30,585 nucleotides of DNA from an uncultured Ellagibacter sp. (GCA_934654815.1 CAKUGU010000027.1:1-30585), one strand, 5' to 3'; positions 1-6,973 are shown, counted from the stretch's first letter. Made by a program: numbers and translations. The notes: a model not told the origin generated them from the letters alone.

Positions 1-77
<77 letters not shown>

Positions 78-94
78 GCTTCAGCAGCCCGATT

Positions 95-123
95 AGAATA
101 CCGTAGATGCCGAAACCACGCAA
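95..123 (-). promoter_or_regulatory. Promoter of tRNA-Asp
   Basis: Reading the minus strand, -35 TTGCGT (118-123) is followed by a 17-nt spacer and -10 TATTCT (95-100). Transcription would start about ten bases before the mature tRNA end. Directly upstream of the -35, positions 124-145 hold two homopolymer A runs on the minus strand, like an UP element for a strong stable-RNA promoter. Confidence 0.7.
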
Positions 124-230
124 CCCCTTTTTTGAATTTTTTTCGGACGAAGCGAAGATTGTTGCGCTTTCGCCTCCCCCTCCCCCGTTGAACGTATTGT
201 GATTCGGTTATCGAGGTATTGGTCCTGGGG

Positions 231-236
231 TATACT
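231..236 (+). promoter_or_regulatory. Candidate -10 element of murI, giving a leaderless or very short-leader transcript
   Basis: TATACT lies only 8 bases before the ATG of murI. With usual -10 to start-site spacing, transcription would begin at or next to the ATG at 245. No Shine-Dalgarno sequence is visible before that ATG. The -35 at the correct distance (208-213, TTATCG) is weak. Confidence 0.4.
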
Positions 237-244
237 TTCGCAGT

Positions 245-1180
245 ATGGACAACGATTCGAACATACTTTTTCCCGGCACTCCGAACGGTGATTCGGAGGG
301 ATTGCCGGAAGCTATCGGCGGCTCCTTCGACAACGCGCCCATCGGCGTGTTCGACTCGGGTTTCGGCGGGCTTACCGTCGCGCGCGACATCGCGCGGAAA
401 CTTCCCCATGAATCCATCATCTACCTGGGCGATTCGTCGCGTGCTCCCTATGGGCAGCGCTCGCTTTCCGAGGTCGACGGATTCGTCCAGCAAATCGGAA
501 AATGGCTCGTCGCGCGCGGTGTGAAGCTCATCGTCATCGCTTGCAACACCGCGACCGCGGCCGGGCTCGCGCACGCGCAGCAGACGCTTCCCGTTCCCGT
601 GATCGGCGTGGTCGAGCCGGGCGCGCGCGCTGCCGCCCACGCAACGAAGAACCGCCGAGTCGGCGTCATCGCAACGAAGGCGACCGTCGAATCGGACGCG
701 TACACGAAAGCGATCCGCCACATCGACGCCGGTATCACCGTTTTCTCCACCGCCACCCCTCGCTTCGTCGACATCGCCGAGCAGGGCATCAAGATGGCGG
801 AAGGTCCCATCGAGGAGTTCACCTCGCTCGCCTCGAAGGTTTACATCCGCCCAGCGTTCCAAGAAATCGCGCAGGATTACCTTGACCCGCTGCGCCGCTG
901 CGAAATCGACACGCTCGTTTTGGGCTGCACGCACTTCCCACTTCTCAAAGCGCTGATCGGAAGCGTTATCGGCCGCAACGTCACGCTCATTTCCTCGGCG
1001 CACGAAACCGCCATCGATGTCGCCGAGATCCTCGAGCGGCGCGGGCAGAAAGCGCGCCCCGACAACGAGGCGGTCTACGAGTTCAACACGACCGGCACCG
1101 ACACGGAAGGCTTCGAGAGCTTCGGAAGCCGCGTGTTCAGGCGCCGGATCGGCCCTGTTCACCACGTTGACCTGCCTTAA
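245..1180 (+). CDS. murI: Glutamate racemase
   Basis: This enzyme interconverts L- and D-glutamate in the cytoplasm and supplies D-Glu for peptidoglycan stem peptides. The 311-residue product has the family signatures: FDSGFGGLTV (about 36-45), DSSRAPYG (63-70), the first catalytic cysteine in ACNTATA (99-105), and the second in LVLGCTHFPLL (around 225-235). About 30 residues precede the usual family start and look unstructured. No other good start codon exists before the catalytic core, so the ATG at 245 is used even though no ribosome binding site precedes it; a -10-like TATACT is 8 bases upstream. rdgB follows after 26 nt on the same strand, so the two are probably co-transcribed. Confidence 0.95.
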   Translation: MDNDSNILFPGTPNGDSEGLPEAIGGSFDNAPIGVFDSGFGGLTVARDIARKLPHESIIYLGDSSRAPYGQRSLSEVDGFVQQIGKWLVARGVKLIVIACNTATAAGLAHAQQTLPVPVIGVVEPGARAAAHATKNRRVGVIATKATVESDAYTKAIRHIDAGITVFSTATPRFVDIAEQGIKMAEGPIEEFTSLASKVYIRPAFQEIAQDYLDPLRRCEIDTLVLGCTHFPLLKALIGSVIGRNVTLISSAHETAIDVAEILERRGQKARPDNEAVYEFNTTGTDTEGFESFGSRVFRRRIGPVHHVDLP

Positions 1181-1206
1181 ACGCACGCAAGAAAGGCTTC
1201 AACCTT

Positions 1207-1827
1207 ATGTCTCACGCGAAAACGATCGTCATCGCAAGCAACAACGCGCACAAGGCCGAGGAAATCGCGCACGCACTCGATTTTCCCGGCTGGGAATTCC
1301 GCACGCTGCGCGAGCTTAACATCGAGTCCGACCCCGAAGAGGACGCCGACACGTTCTTAGGCAATGCGCGCATCAAAGTGCATGCAGCATGGGAGGCCGC
1401 GAAGGAAACGTGCGGCCACGCAGTATGCGTGCTCGCCGATGATTCGGGACTCGAAGTCGACGCACTCGACGGGGCGCCGGGCGTGTATTCATCGCGTTAC
1501 GCCGGAGAGCACGGCGACGACGCGGCAAACAACGCCAAGCTTCTCCGCGAGCTTAACGGCGTGGCCGACGAGGAGCGAACGGCCCGCTTTGTGTGCACAC
1601 TCGTGTTCTTGGACGAATCGGGGCGCGAAATCGACGCGCACGGCACGGTCGAAGGAAGAATCGGGCACGAGGAGCGCGGCGAGAACGGCTTCGGCTACGA
1701 TCCGCTTTTCCTTGCGGAGACGTTCGATTTCAAGCGCACGCTCGCCGAAGCGCTTCCCGAGGAGAAGAACGCGATATCGCATCGCGGCAACGCGCTCTTC
1801 GAGCTGCGTTCGAAGCTCGAAAAGTAA
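1207..1827 (+). CDS. rdgB: XTP/dITP pyrophosphatase (non-canonical purine NTPase, RdgB/HAM1 family)
   Basis: This cytoplasmic house-cleaning enzyme hydrolyses dITP, XTP and ITP to the monophosphates and keeps deaminated purines out of nucleic acids. The 206-residue length is typical. The nucleotide-binding segment SNNAHKAEEI (11-20) and the signature DDSGLEVDALDGAPGVYSSR (78-97) are intact, as are NGFGYDPLF and SHRGNAL toward the C-terminus. The ATG is preceded by AAGAAAGG about 10 bases upstream. It follows murI by 26 nt, a pairing common in Gram-positive bacteria. A strong hairpin at 1941-1979 ends the unit. Confidence 0.96.
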   Translation: MSHAKTIVIASNNAHKAEEIAHALDFPGWEFRTLRELNIESDPEEDADTFLGNARIKVHAAWEAAKETCGHAVCVLADDSGLEVDALDGAPGVYSSRYAGEHGDDAANNAKLLRELNGVADEERTARFVCTLVFLDESGREIDAHGTVEGRIGHEERGENGFGYDPLFLAETFDFKRTLAEALPEEKNAISHRGNALFELRSKLEK

Positions 1828-1864
1828 AGGCAGTCGTCGGCGTGCAGGAAAATCGGCTCCCCGC

Positions 1865-2044
1865 GTTCGAAAATGACGATTTTTCGCGGCTGAGGGCATC
1901 TATTTCGCCTATTTCACTATTTCAATCGCATCCCTGACAAAAGCTACGCCACAAATTCAAGTGATTTGTGGCGTAGCTTCTTTTCCTTTGCGTTGATAAA
2001 TGGCCTGCGACGTCACTTGGACCGAAAAATCGTCATTTTCGAAC
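1865..2044. repeat. 22-bp perfect inverted repeat (1865-1886 and 2023-2044) around a terminator hairpin
   Basis: Positions 2023-2044 are the exact reverse complement of 1865-1886. Each arm is itself nearly palindromic, with CGAAAAT at one end and ATTTTTCG at the other around a TGACG core. The arms enclose 136 bp that include three CTATTTC[GA] copies (1900-1924) and the hairpin at 1941-1979. The segment is AT-rich compared with its surroundings and contains no gene. It could be a MITE-like element, paired regulator sites, or a nested RNA structure; nothing here decides between them. Confidence 0.75.
1941..1984. terminator. Bidirectional intrinsic terminator between rdgB and the glutaredoxin gene
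   Basis: A perfect 16-bp stem (1941-1956 with 1964-1979) closes a 7-nt loop. CTTTT follows on the plus strand, and AAAA (1938-1942) on the other side gives a T run on the minus strand. It sits between two convergent genes, rdgB (ends 1827) and the glutaredoxin (ends 2098). Confidence 0.85.
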
Positions 2045-2097
2045 ACGAGCCCAGCATTTTGCTGTTTTGAAGCCCAGGCAAAACCGCCATCGCCGCA

Positions 2098-2340
2098 CTA
2101 TGAGACGTACTGGCGCAGGTAATCGATGATGTCATCCGACTCGTACATCGCTTTCCCGTCGATAACCAGACACGGAACCTGTTTCTTCCCGCCGACGCGG
2201 ATAAGGTCATTCTGATTGCCGGGCTGAAGCGTGTCGCGCATGTCGAGCGTGATCTTGTTTTCATCCATGAAGCGAAGCACCTTCGTGCAGTACGGGCACG
2301 ACTTCTTGTAATACAGCGAATGGTTTTCGAGATACGCCAT
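2098..2340 (-). CDS. Small glutaredoxin-like protein
   Basis: An 80-residue thioredoxin-fold protein that would act as a cytoplasmic thiol-disulfide oxidoreductase. The redox motif CPYC is at about 15-18, preceded by the LYYKKS strand. The cis-proline segment QVPCLV and the C-terminal MYESDDIIDYL helix resemble glutaredoxins and GST N-terminal domains. The frame stays open upstream, but the ATG at 2340 is chosen because GAGGAGGAT precedes it at correct spacing and the protein then begins at the first beta strand. A weak promoter (-35 TCTGCC 2395-2400, -10 TATGCT 2372-2377, 17-nt spacer) could drive it. Its physiological partner cannot be told from context; it stands alone between the terminator and the tRNA genes. 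Confidence 0.88.
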   Translation of the reverse strand: MAYLENHSLYYKKSCPYCTKVLRFMDENKITLDMRDTLQPGNQNDLIRVGGKKQVPCLVIDGKAMYESDDIIDYLRQYVS

Positions 2341-2442
2341 TGATCCTCCTCGATGCCGAAACGATGCAGAGAGCATACCGCGAAAACGCATATCGGCAGA
2401 TGAGAAGCACTATTCGTTGAGTAACGGTAATGAAGGGCAAGC

Positions 2443-2518
2443 TGGCGCGCCCAGCAGGACTCGAACCTGCAACCGTCGGATTAGAAGTCCGATGCTCTAT
2501 CCGTTGAGCCATGGGCGC
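2443..2518 (-). tRNA. tRNA-Arg (anticodon TCT)
   Basis: A 76-nt cloverleaf on the minus strand. Acceptor GCGCCCA pairs perfectly with TGGGCGC, the discriminator is G, and CCA is encoded at 2443-2445. The anticodon stem TCGGA/TCCGA holds loop CTTCTAA, so the anticodon is TCT (plus 2483-2485), reading AGA/AGG. These are rare codons in a high-GC genome. It lies 23 nt downstream of tRNA-Pro and is probably transcribed with it. Confidence 0.96.
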
Positions 2519-2541
2519 GCATGGACAAGCAAAAGCCGAAA

Positions 2542-2618
2542 TGGTCGGGATGACAGGATTCGAACCTGCGACATCCTGCTCCCAAAGCAGGCGCGCTACC
2601 AAACTGCGCCACATCCCG
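2542..2618 (-). tRNA. tRNA-Pro (anticodon TGG)
   Basis: A 77-nt cloverleaf on the minus strand. Acceptor CGGGATG pairs with CATCCCG, the discriminator is A, and CCA is encoded at 2542-2544. The anticodon stem CCTGC/GCAGG holds loop TTTGGGA, giving anticodon TGG. The T arm contains GGTTCGAAT. Confidence 0.96.
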
Positions 2619-2932
2619 ACAGTCACACAGCACGAGAAATTATACCAGAAGATGCCCGAACCACGCAGACTTTGCCCGAAGGCGAAGAATAAAGCGGTGA
2701 GCTGGGGCGTCGTCGAAGCGCAAGCAATGCGCTCGCCGAGCATCTTCATTCGTCAGCACTTCAGAAGCGTCTCAACACCCCTTAACGCCGATCAAACATC
2801 CTGCCTATTCTCTTTTCAATCACCTGTCCACCCCGACAGACATCCTGCCTACCTACGAGCTGCATTATACGATGGTGCTGGGAGCGCAAAAAGAAAAGGC
2901 CAGAAGCATATCGCCTCTGACCTGGTGTTTCG
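2619..2932. other. Intergenic stretch without a gene, between tRNA-Pro and tRNA-Gly
   Basis: 314 bases with no convincing coding frame on either strand. It holds the tRNA-Pro promoter (2639-2668), a second perfect TATAAT on the minus strand at 2864-2869 with a poor -35, and a 12-bp direct repeat ACATCCTGCCTA at 2796-2807 and 2840-2851. I see nothing else interpretable. Confidence 0.6.
2639..2668 (-). promoter_or_regulatory. Promoter of tRNA-Pro/tRNA-Arg
   Basis: On the minus strand, -35 CTGCGT (2663-2668), an 18-nt spacer and a perfect -10 TATAAT (2639-2644). The start site would fall roughly 14 bases before the mature tRNA-Pro end. Confidence 0.65.
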
Positions 2933-3006
2933 TGGAGCGGGTGACGGGAATCGAACCCGCGTTATCAGCTTGGAAGGCTGAAGTTCTACCATTGAACCAC
3001 ACCCGC
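2933..3006 (-). tRNA. tRNA-Gly (anticodon TCC)
   Basis: A 74-nt cloverleaf on the minus strand. Acceptor GCGGGTG pairs with CACCCGC, the discriminator is T, and CCA is encoded at 2933-2935. The anticodon stem TCAGC/GCTGA holds loop CTTCCAA, giving anticodon TCC (reads GGA/GGG). A -10-like TACAAT lies at 3024-3029. Confidence 0.96.
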
Positions 3007-3023
3007 TTTCTGCAGCGACCGTT

Positions 3024-3029
3024 ATTGTA
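3024..3029 (-). promoter_or_regulatory. Candidate -10 element of tRNA-Gly
   Basis: TACAAT on the minus strand places a start site about 11 bases before the tRNA. No convincing -35 is present at 16-18 nt; TTGCGG abuts the -10 directly instead. Confidence 0.4.
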
Positions 3030-3048
3030 CCGCAACATTGGTCGAATA

Positions 3049-3085
3049 GGCGGATAAGTTTTCAAGTTACGGAAACTTATCCGCC
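3049..3085 (-). terminator. Long hairpin at the end of the elongation operon (weak T tail)
   Basis: A 13-bp perfect stem (3049-3061 with 3073-3085), extended by one G-T and one G-C pair, closes a 7-nt loop. It begins 10 bases after the stop codon of the DUF2344 gene. The T tail on the minus strand is poor, so it may be a weak terminator or a 3'-end protecting structure. Confidence 0.5.
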
Positions 3086-3095
3086 CCGCCTCGTC

Positions 3096-3848
3096 TCACC
3101 TATCGCCTGCGCCGGCTTCTTGCGCGATCCTTGTGATGTTCACCACGCGCAACGGCGCGTTGTCGCAGCACGGAAGCTCGCCCGCCGCCGCAGCGCGCGC
3201 GAGCTCGGCTTCCGGCTCGACGGCATTGTCGACCCAGGTGAAGCCATCGGTTTGCCCGCCGGCCGCCGCGACGTTGTACCCCTCGACGCAGTGGCGCAGC
3301 AGGATGTCGGGACGCAGGCTCCCCGTCGGCTTCGCCTCGAGCTTGAAGGTGACCACGGCCCCGGTAAGCTCCATCGGCCCGACGAGGAATTCCTCCGGAC
3401 GAAGCACCTTCTCCTTCTTCTTGCGTATGACGCGGATCTCGTCGGGCACGGGAAGCACCGCCGGCGTGCATGACAGGAGCGCGCGGTACGTGCTCACAGG
3501 GAACGCGACCGACGCCGCCGTGGCACGGGGCTCGATGTAGGTCGCCGCCTTCACCATAAGATCGGCCGGGCTCGCGTCCTGAAGCGCCCCGAGCGCTTCC
3601 TCGGCCGGAACGTAGCGGGTCAGCCGCACATCCGCGATCTCGTGCGTGCCGCCGACGCCAACCGGCAAGGCCGCCCCGAACGCGATGAGCATGTGGGGCG
3701 AGAACCCCTGGCTCACGGCATAAGGAAGCCCCGCGCGGCGCACGGTCCGCTCAAGCGCGCGGGCGACTTCGAGGTGGGAAAGCATCGCGAGCCTCCCCTG
3801 CTTGGCGAACACCAAGCGCAACCGGAACACCTGCTGCTGCTCGCTCAT
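3096..3848 (-). CDS. DUF2344 (TIGR03936-type) protein of unknown function
   Basis: A 250-residue cytoplasmic protein. The opening FRLRLVFAKQGRLAMLSHLEVARALERTVRR, with later QGFSPHMLIAFGAALPVGV, is characteristic of the DUF2344 family. The family is almost always encoded beside a TIGR03960 radical SAM protein, as here. Its role is not established; RNA or tRNA-modification partnership has been a common guess, and the neighbour supports joint action only. The ATG overlaps the stop of the radical SAM gene by 4 nt (ATGA), and AAGGAGG lies 7 nt before it, so translation is coupled. It is the last gene of the long operon. No transmembrane segment is seen. Confidence 0.88.
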   Translation of the reverse strand: MSEQQQVFRLRLVFAKQGRLAMLSHLEVARALERTVRRAGLPYAVSQGFSPHMLIAFGAALPVGVGGTHEIADVRLTRYVPAEEALGALQDASPADLMVKAATYIEPRATAASVAFPVSTYRALLSCTPAVLPVPDEIRVIRKKKEKVLRPEEFLVGPMELTGAVVTFKLEAKPTGSLRPDILLRHCVEGYNVAAAGGQTDGFTWVDNAVEPEAELARAAAAGELPCCDNAPLRVVNITRIAQEAGAGDR

Positions 3849-5797
3849 CGCGCGCCTCCTTCCCCAGCGGCGCCGGATTCACCGGCGCAATCGCCCGTCT
3901 TAGCTGCCTGATCAAGCGAAACCTTCGCAGGAAGCGAACGCGGCTCCATGAGCACGTTGTCGCATTCGAGCGCTTGGCAGGCACCGCACCCGGTGCACTT
4001 CTCGAACGTGCAGTCGGGCGTGGTGACGCCACGATCGGCACGTTTGCGCTCGAGCGCGAGGTAGCGCACGCTCACACCGCTCGAGATGTGCGCCCAGGGC
4101 ATGACGCGCGTCGTGTCCCACTGGGCCTGCGCGATGGCCGCTGGGTCGAGCCCGAGCTCGTCTGCCGCGTCGCGCCACGCCTGTTCGTTGAAGAGCTCGG
4201 TCCATGCGTCGAAGCGCGCGCCGCGCCGCCACGCCGCCTCGACCCAGTCGGCGGCCTCGCGACCGCCACGGCTCATGACCGCCTCGACGAAGCTCGTCGC
4301 CGGGTCGTGCCAGTGGATGTCGACCGCGCGGTACTTCACGCTGTTGCGCAGAAGGTTCACGCGACGGATCGCTTCCTCGGGCGGGATCTGGCCGTCCCAC
4401 TGGAACGGCGTTTGCGACTTCGGGACGAACAGCGCCACCGACGCGCTCACGCGCACGTTGCCGCGGTGCTCGGGAGGCACGGCCGCCTTCGCGCGGTCGT
4501 AGGCGCGCTGCACCAAGCTCGCGATGCCTTTGATGTCGTCGTCGGTCTCGGTTGGCAGGCCGATCATGAAGTAGAGCTTGCAGCGGCGCCAACCTGCCTT
4601 GAACGCCGCGTCGATCGCGCCGAACAAGTCGTCTTCGGTGACGTTCTTGTTGATGACGTCGCGCAGGCGCTGCGTGCCGGCCTCGGGCGCGAAGGTGAGC
4701 CCACCCTTCTTCTGACCGGCGACGAGCCCCGCCATGTCGACGCCGAACGAGTCGAGGCGCTGCGAGGGCAGCGAGATGCGCACGCCCTTGCCGTCGCATG
4801 CGTGGTTCAGCCGCGTGAGGATGTCGGCAATCTGCGAATGGTCGGTCGAAGAAAGCGACGTCAGGCTCACCTCATCGTAGCCCGTGTCGGCAAGGCCCTC
4901 GAGCACCGATTCCACGATGTTGTCGGCCGAGCGTTCGCGGACGGGGCGGTACATCATGCCCGCCTGGCAGAAGCGGCACCCGCGTGCGCAGCCGCGCAGC
5001 ACCTCCACGCTCAGGCGGTCGTGCACGCACTCGGTGTAGGGGACGACGCACGGCTCCCACGCGCTACTCTCCGAGAAGCCCGCGAACAGGCGCTTCTCGA
5101 TGCGTTCGGGGACGCCTTCCTCAAGCGGCTCGAGCCACGAGCCCGCTTTTTGCGCCTCGGCCTCGTCGCGCACGCGGTAGAGCGAGGGCACGTAGCACCC
5201 GGGAAGCTTCGCGAGCGCGCGCAGGATGTCGCGGCGCGGCGCCCCGATCCCGCGCATGCGGCGCACTTCCAGAAGCGCCTCGGGGAGCGCTTCCTCCCCC
5301 TCTCCGACGAGCACCGCATCGAAGAACGGCGCGTACGGCTCGGGGTTCAGTGCGCATGGCCCGCCGCCGAACACGATGGGGTCGTCCTCGGCGCGGTCGA
5401 CCGCGCGAAGCGCGATGCCCGACAAGTCGAGCACCTCGAGCACGTTCGTCGCCGCAAGCTCGTGCGGAAGCGTGATGCCGATGGCGTCGAACTCCGAAAG
5501 CGGCGCGCAGCTTTCGAGCGAGAACATCGGGATGCCCTCTTCCCGCATGATGTCGATGAGGTCAACCGCGGGCAGGAACGCGCGCTCGGCCGCCAAATGC
5601 TCCGTCGCGTTCACCGCGTTCACGAGGATGCGGACCGCCTGGTTCGGCTGGCCGAGCTCGTAGGTATCGGGATAGACCATGCAGTAGGAGAAGTCGGCGC
5701 CCTCTTTGCGCACGCTCCCCCATTCGTGGTCGAGATAGCGCGCCGGCCTTTCGACCCGCGCGAGCAGCGGCTCGAGCCGCGGCCATAAATCGGTCAT
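3845..5797 (-). CDS. B12-binding-like radical SAM protein, TIGR03960 family
   Basis: A 650-residue protein. The N-terminal half (about 35-200) resembles the cobalamin-binding-like Rossmann region of radical SAM proteins (ISCMVYPDTYELGQ-type start, FGGGPCALNPEP, VGEGEEAL). The radical SAM cluster motif is CARGCRFC (C270, C274, C277), followed by SLSSTDH and FAPEAGTQRLRDVINK segments typical of the family. The C-terminus carries an extra cysteine cluster (C596, C601, C604, C607, C612) that could hold a second iron-sulfur cluster. The start at 5797 is set by GAGGGG upstream and the conserved MTDLWPRLEPLL opening; the open frame extends 26 codons further. The reaction is unknown. It overlaps DUF2344 by 4 nt and follows the DUF697 gene after 93 nt. 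Confidence 0.9.
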   Translation of the reverse strand: MTDLWPRLEPLLARVERPARYLDHEWGSVRKEGADFSYCMVYPDTYELGQPNQAVRILVNAVNATEHLAAERAFLPAVDLIDIMREEGIPMFSLESCAPLSEFDAIGITLPHELAATNVLEVLDLSGIALRAVDRAEDDPIVFGGGPCALNPEPYAPFFDAVLVGEGEEALPEALLEVRRMRGIGAPRRDILRALAKLPGCYVPSLYRVRDEAEAQKAGSWLEPLEEGVPERIEKRLFAGFSESSAWEPCVVPYTECVHDRLSVEVLRGCARGCRFCQAGMMYRPVRERSADNIVESVLEGLADTGYDEVSLTSLSSTDHSQIADILTRLNHACDGKGVRISLPSQRLDSFGVDMAGLVAGQKKGGLTFAPEAGTQRLRDVINKNVTEDDLFGAIDAAFKAGWRRCKLYFMIGLPTETDDDIKGIASLVQRAYDRAKAAVPPEHRGNVRVSASVALFVPKSQTPFQWDGQIPPEEAIRRVNLLRNSVKYRAVDIHWHDPATSFVEAVMSRGGREAADWVEAAWRRGARFDAWTELFNEQAWRDAADELGLDPAAIAQAQWDTTRVMPWAHISSGVSVRYLALERKRADRGVTTPDCTFEKCTGCGACQALECDNVLMEPRSLPAKVSLDQAAKTGDCAGESGAAGEGGAR

Positions 5798-5844
5798 GGA
5801 TTTCCCCTCTGGAAACGAATCCCCTTCAAGCGGGAATTGGCGAA

Positions 5845-5887
5845 CCGCGCCTTCCCGCGCGAACCTGCGCCGCACGGGAAGGCGCGG
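5845..5887 (-). repeat. Intra-operon hairpin between the DUF697 and radical SAM genes
   Basis: A perfect 13-bp GC-rich stem (5845-5857 with 5875-5887) closes a 17-nt loop. It starts 3 bases after the DUF697 stop codon and has no T tail. It may stabilise upstream mRNA or damp expression of the last two genes. Confidence 0.55.
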
Positions 5888-5890
5888 CGA

Positions 5891-6973
5891 CTACTCGGTC
5901 TTCTTCAGGATGGAAGCGGCCCCCTGGCGAAGCGCCGACTTCGCCGCGCCCACGACGCGCGAGCCGGCAGGGGTCGCAGCGACGTCGGCGGCGACCTTCG
6001 CGGCCTTCGAAGTCGCCACGCCGACGACGCCCGCAAGGCCCGAGATGTTGCCGCCGCGCTCGAAGTACTCGACCGCAGCCTGGCCCATCGCGAAGGTACC
6101 GGCGTATCCGACAGCGGCCTTCACCGCCCAGCCGACCCCGGGAACGACGCCGGCGACCTCGCGGGCGACGTTGCGGCAGGCGACGCCCCCGGCGACGACC
6201 GCGGCAAGCTCCTTCGCACGGGCGGCGCTCATGGGCTCCCCATAGGCAGCCGCGATCTGCAGCAGCATCTTCGCCTGGTTGAGCGTCATAAGGGGCAAGT
6301 CGGCGCCCGGGATGAACGCGACGAGGCCGATTCCCGCGTTCTGCAGCGACGTGGCGTTCACGGCTTCGAGCGAAAGCGGGCGGCGCACGAACGGGAACGC
6401 GAGCGCGAGCGCGAGTCGCTTCTCACGGCAGGCCGCGACGACCCATTCCCCCATGCGCCGGTCGAGCGAGGCTGCGGCGGCCTCATCGATGGTGATGGGC
6501 ACATCGGGGTCGGAGTCGGCTGTATGCGCCGGCGCACCCGCTTCCCCACAGGTCTCGGCCGCGTCGCCCTGTTCGGGAGCCGGTGCCTTCGGCGCGACCA
6601 GGTCGCCTTCGGGAATGGGGTTGCCGAAGGCGCTCGCCAAGTCGCCCACGAGCGACGGCAGCGAGGTCACCACCATGACGGGGACCCCGGCGGCGCGGAT
6701 GGCAGCCGCACGCGCCCCCACGTCCTCCGACGTGCCCGCGACGATGACCGCCATGTCGTCGCCGGAATACGGCTCGAACGCCGGCCCCGCGAAATACCCG
6801 ATGGTCACGCGCGCGTGCGACCCCGCGCCCAGAAACGCGGTGCGCACATGCGCCGCGACGTCCCCGGGTGCCGTGTCGTCGATGAGCACGCTGACCGAAA
6901 CCGGCGTCGTCCGCGCGCTTTCAAGGTCGGTCGCCGCGTTGATGACCGCCGCGACATCGATGGGAAGCTTCAT
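5891..6973 (-). CDS. DUF697 domain protein without a GTPase P-loop
   Basis: A 360-residue protein of unknown function. Residues about 228-305 match DUF697, the helical region found after Era-like GTPase domains: LNQAKMLLQIAAAYG (231-245), VVPGVGWAVKAAVGYAGTFA (276-295), MGQAAVEYF. Residues 1-125 look like a Rossmann or G-domain remnant (MAVIVAGTSEDVG, GVPVMVVTSLPSL) but have no GxxxxGK[ST] Walker A or NKxD motif. An acidic, Ala/Pro-rich linker (126-165) joins the halves. The ATG overlaps the rodA stop (ATGA at 6970-6973), with AGAAGGGCGG upstream, so it is translationally coupled to rodA. This suggests a role near the cell envelope or elongation complex, but that is inference only. Confidence 0.8.
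   Translation of the reverse strand: MKLPIDVAAVINAATDLESARTTPVSVSVLIDDTAPGDVAAHVRTAFLGAGSHARVTIGYFAGPAFEPYSGDDMAVIVAGTSEDVGARAAAIRAAGVPVMVVTSLPSLVGDLASAFGNPIPEGDLVAPKAPAPEQGDAAETCGEAGAPAHTADSDPDVPITIDEAAAASLDRRMGEWVVAACREKRLALALAFPFVRRPLSLEAVNATSLQNAGIGLVAFIPGADLPLMTLNQAKMLLQIAAAYGEPMSAARAKELAAVVAGGVACRNVAREVAGVVPGVGWAVKAAVGYAGTFAMGQAAVEYFERGGNISGLAGVVGVATSKAAKVAADVAATPAGSRVVGAAKSALRQGAASILKKTE

Noticed and set aside
2261..2749. Frames running through the tRNA-Arg and tRNA-Pro genes
   Set aside because: They overlap two certain tRNA genes and encode typical tRNA-derived nonsense peptides.
2796..2851. 12-bp direct repeat ACATCCTGCCTA between tRNA-Pro and tRNA-Gly
   Set aside because: Only two copies with a 44-bp period and no further structure; too little to call an attachment site, CRISPR or iteron array.
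3974..5788. Plus-strand open frame of 604 codons opposite the radical SAM gene
   Set aside because: Shadow frame of a well-supported gene; arginine- and histidine-rich nonsense composition.
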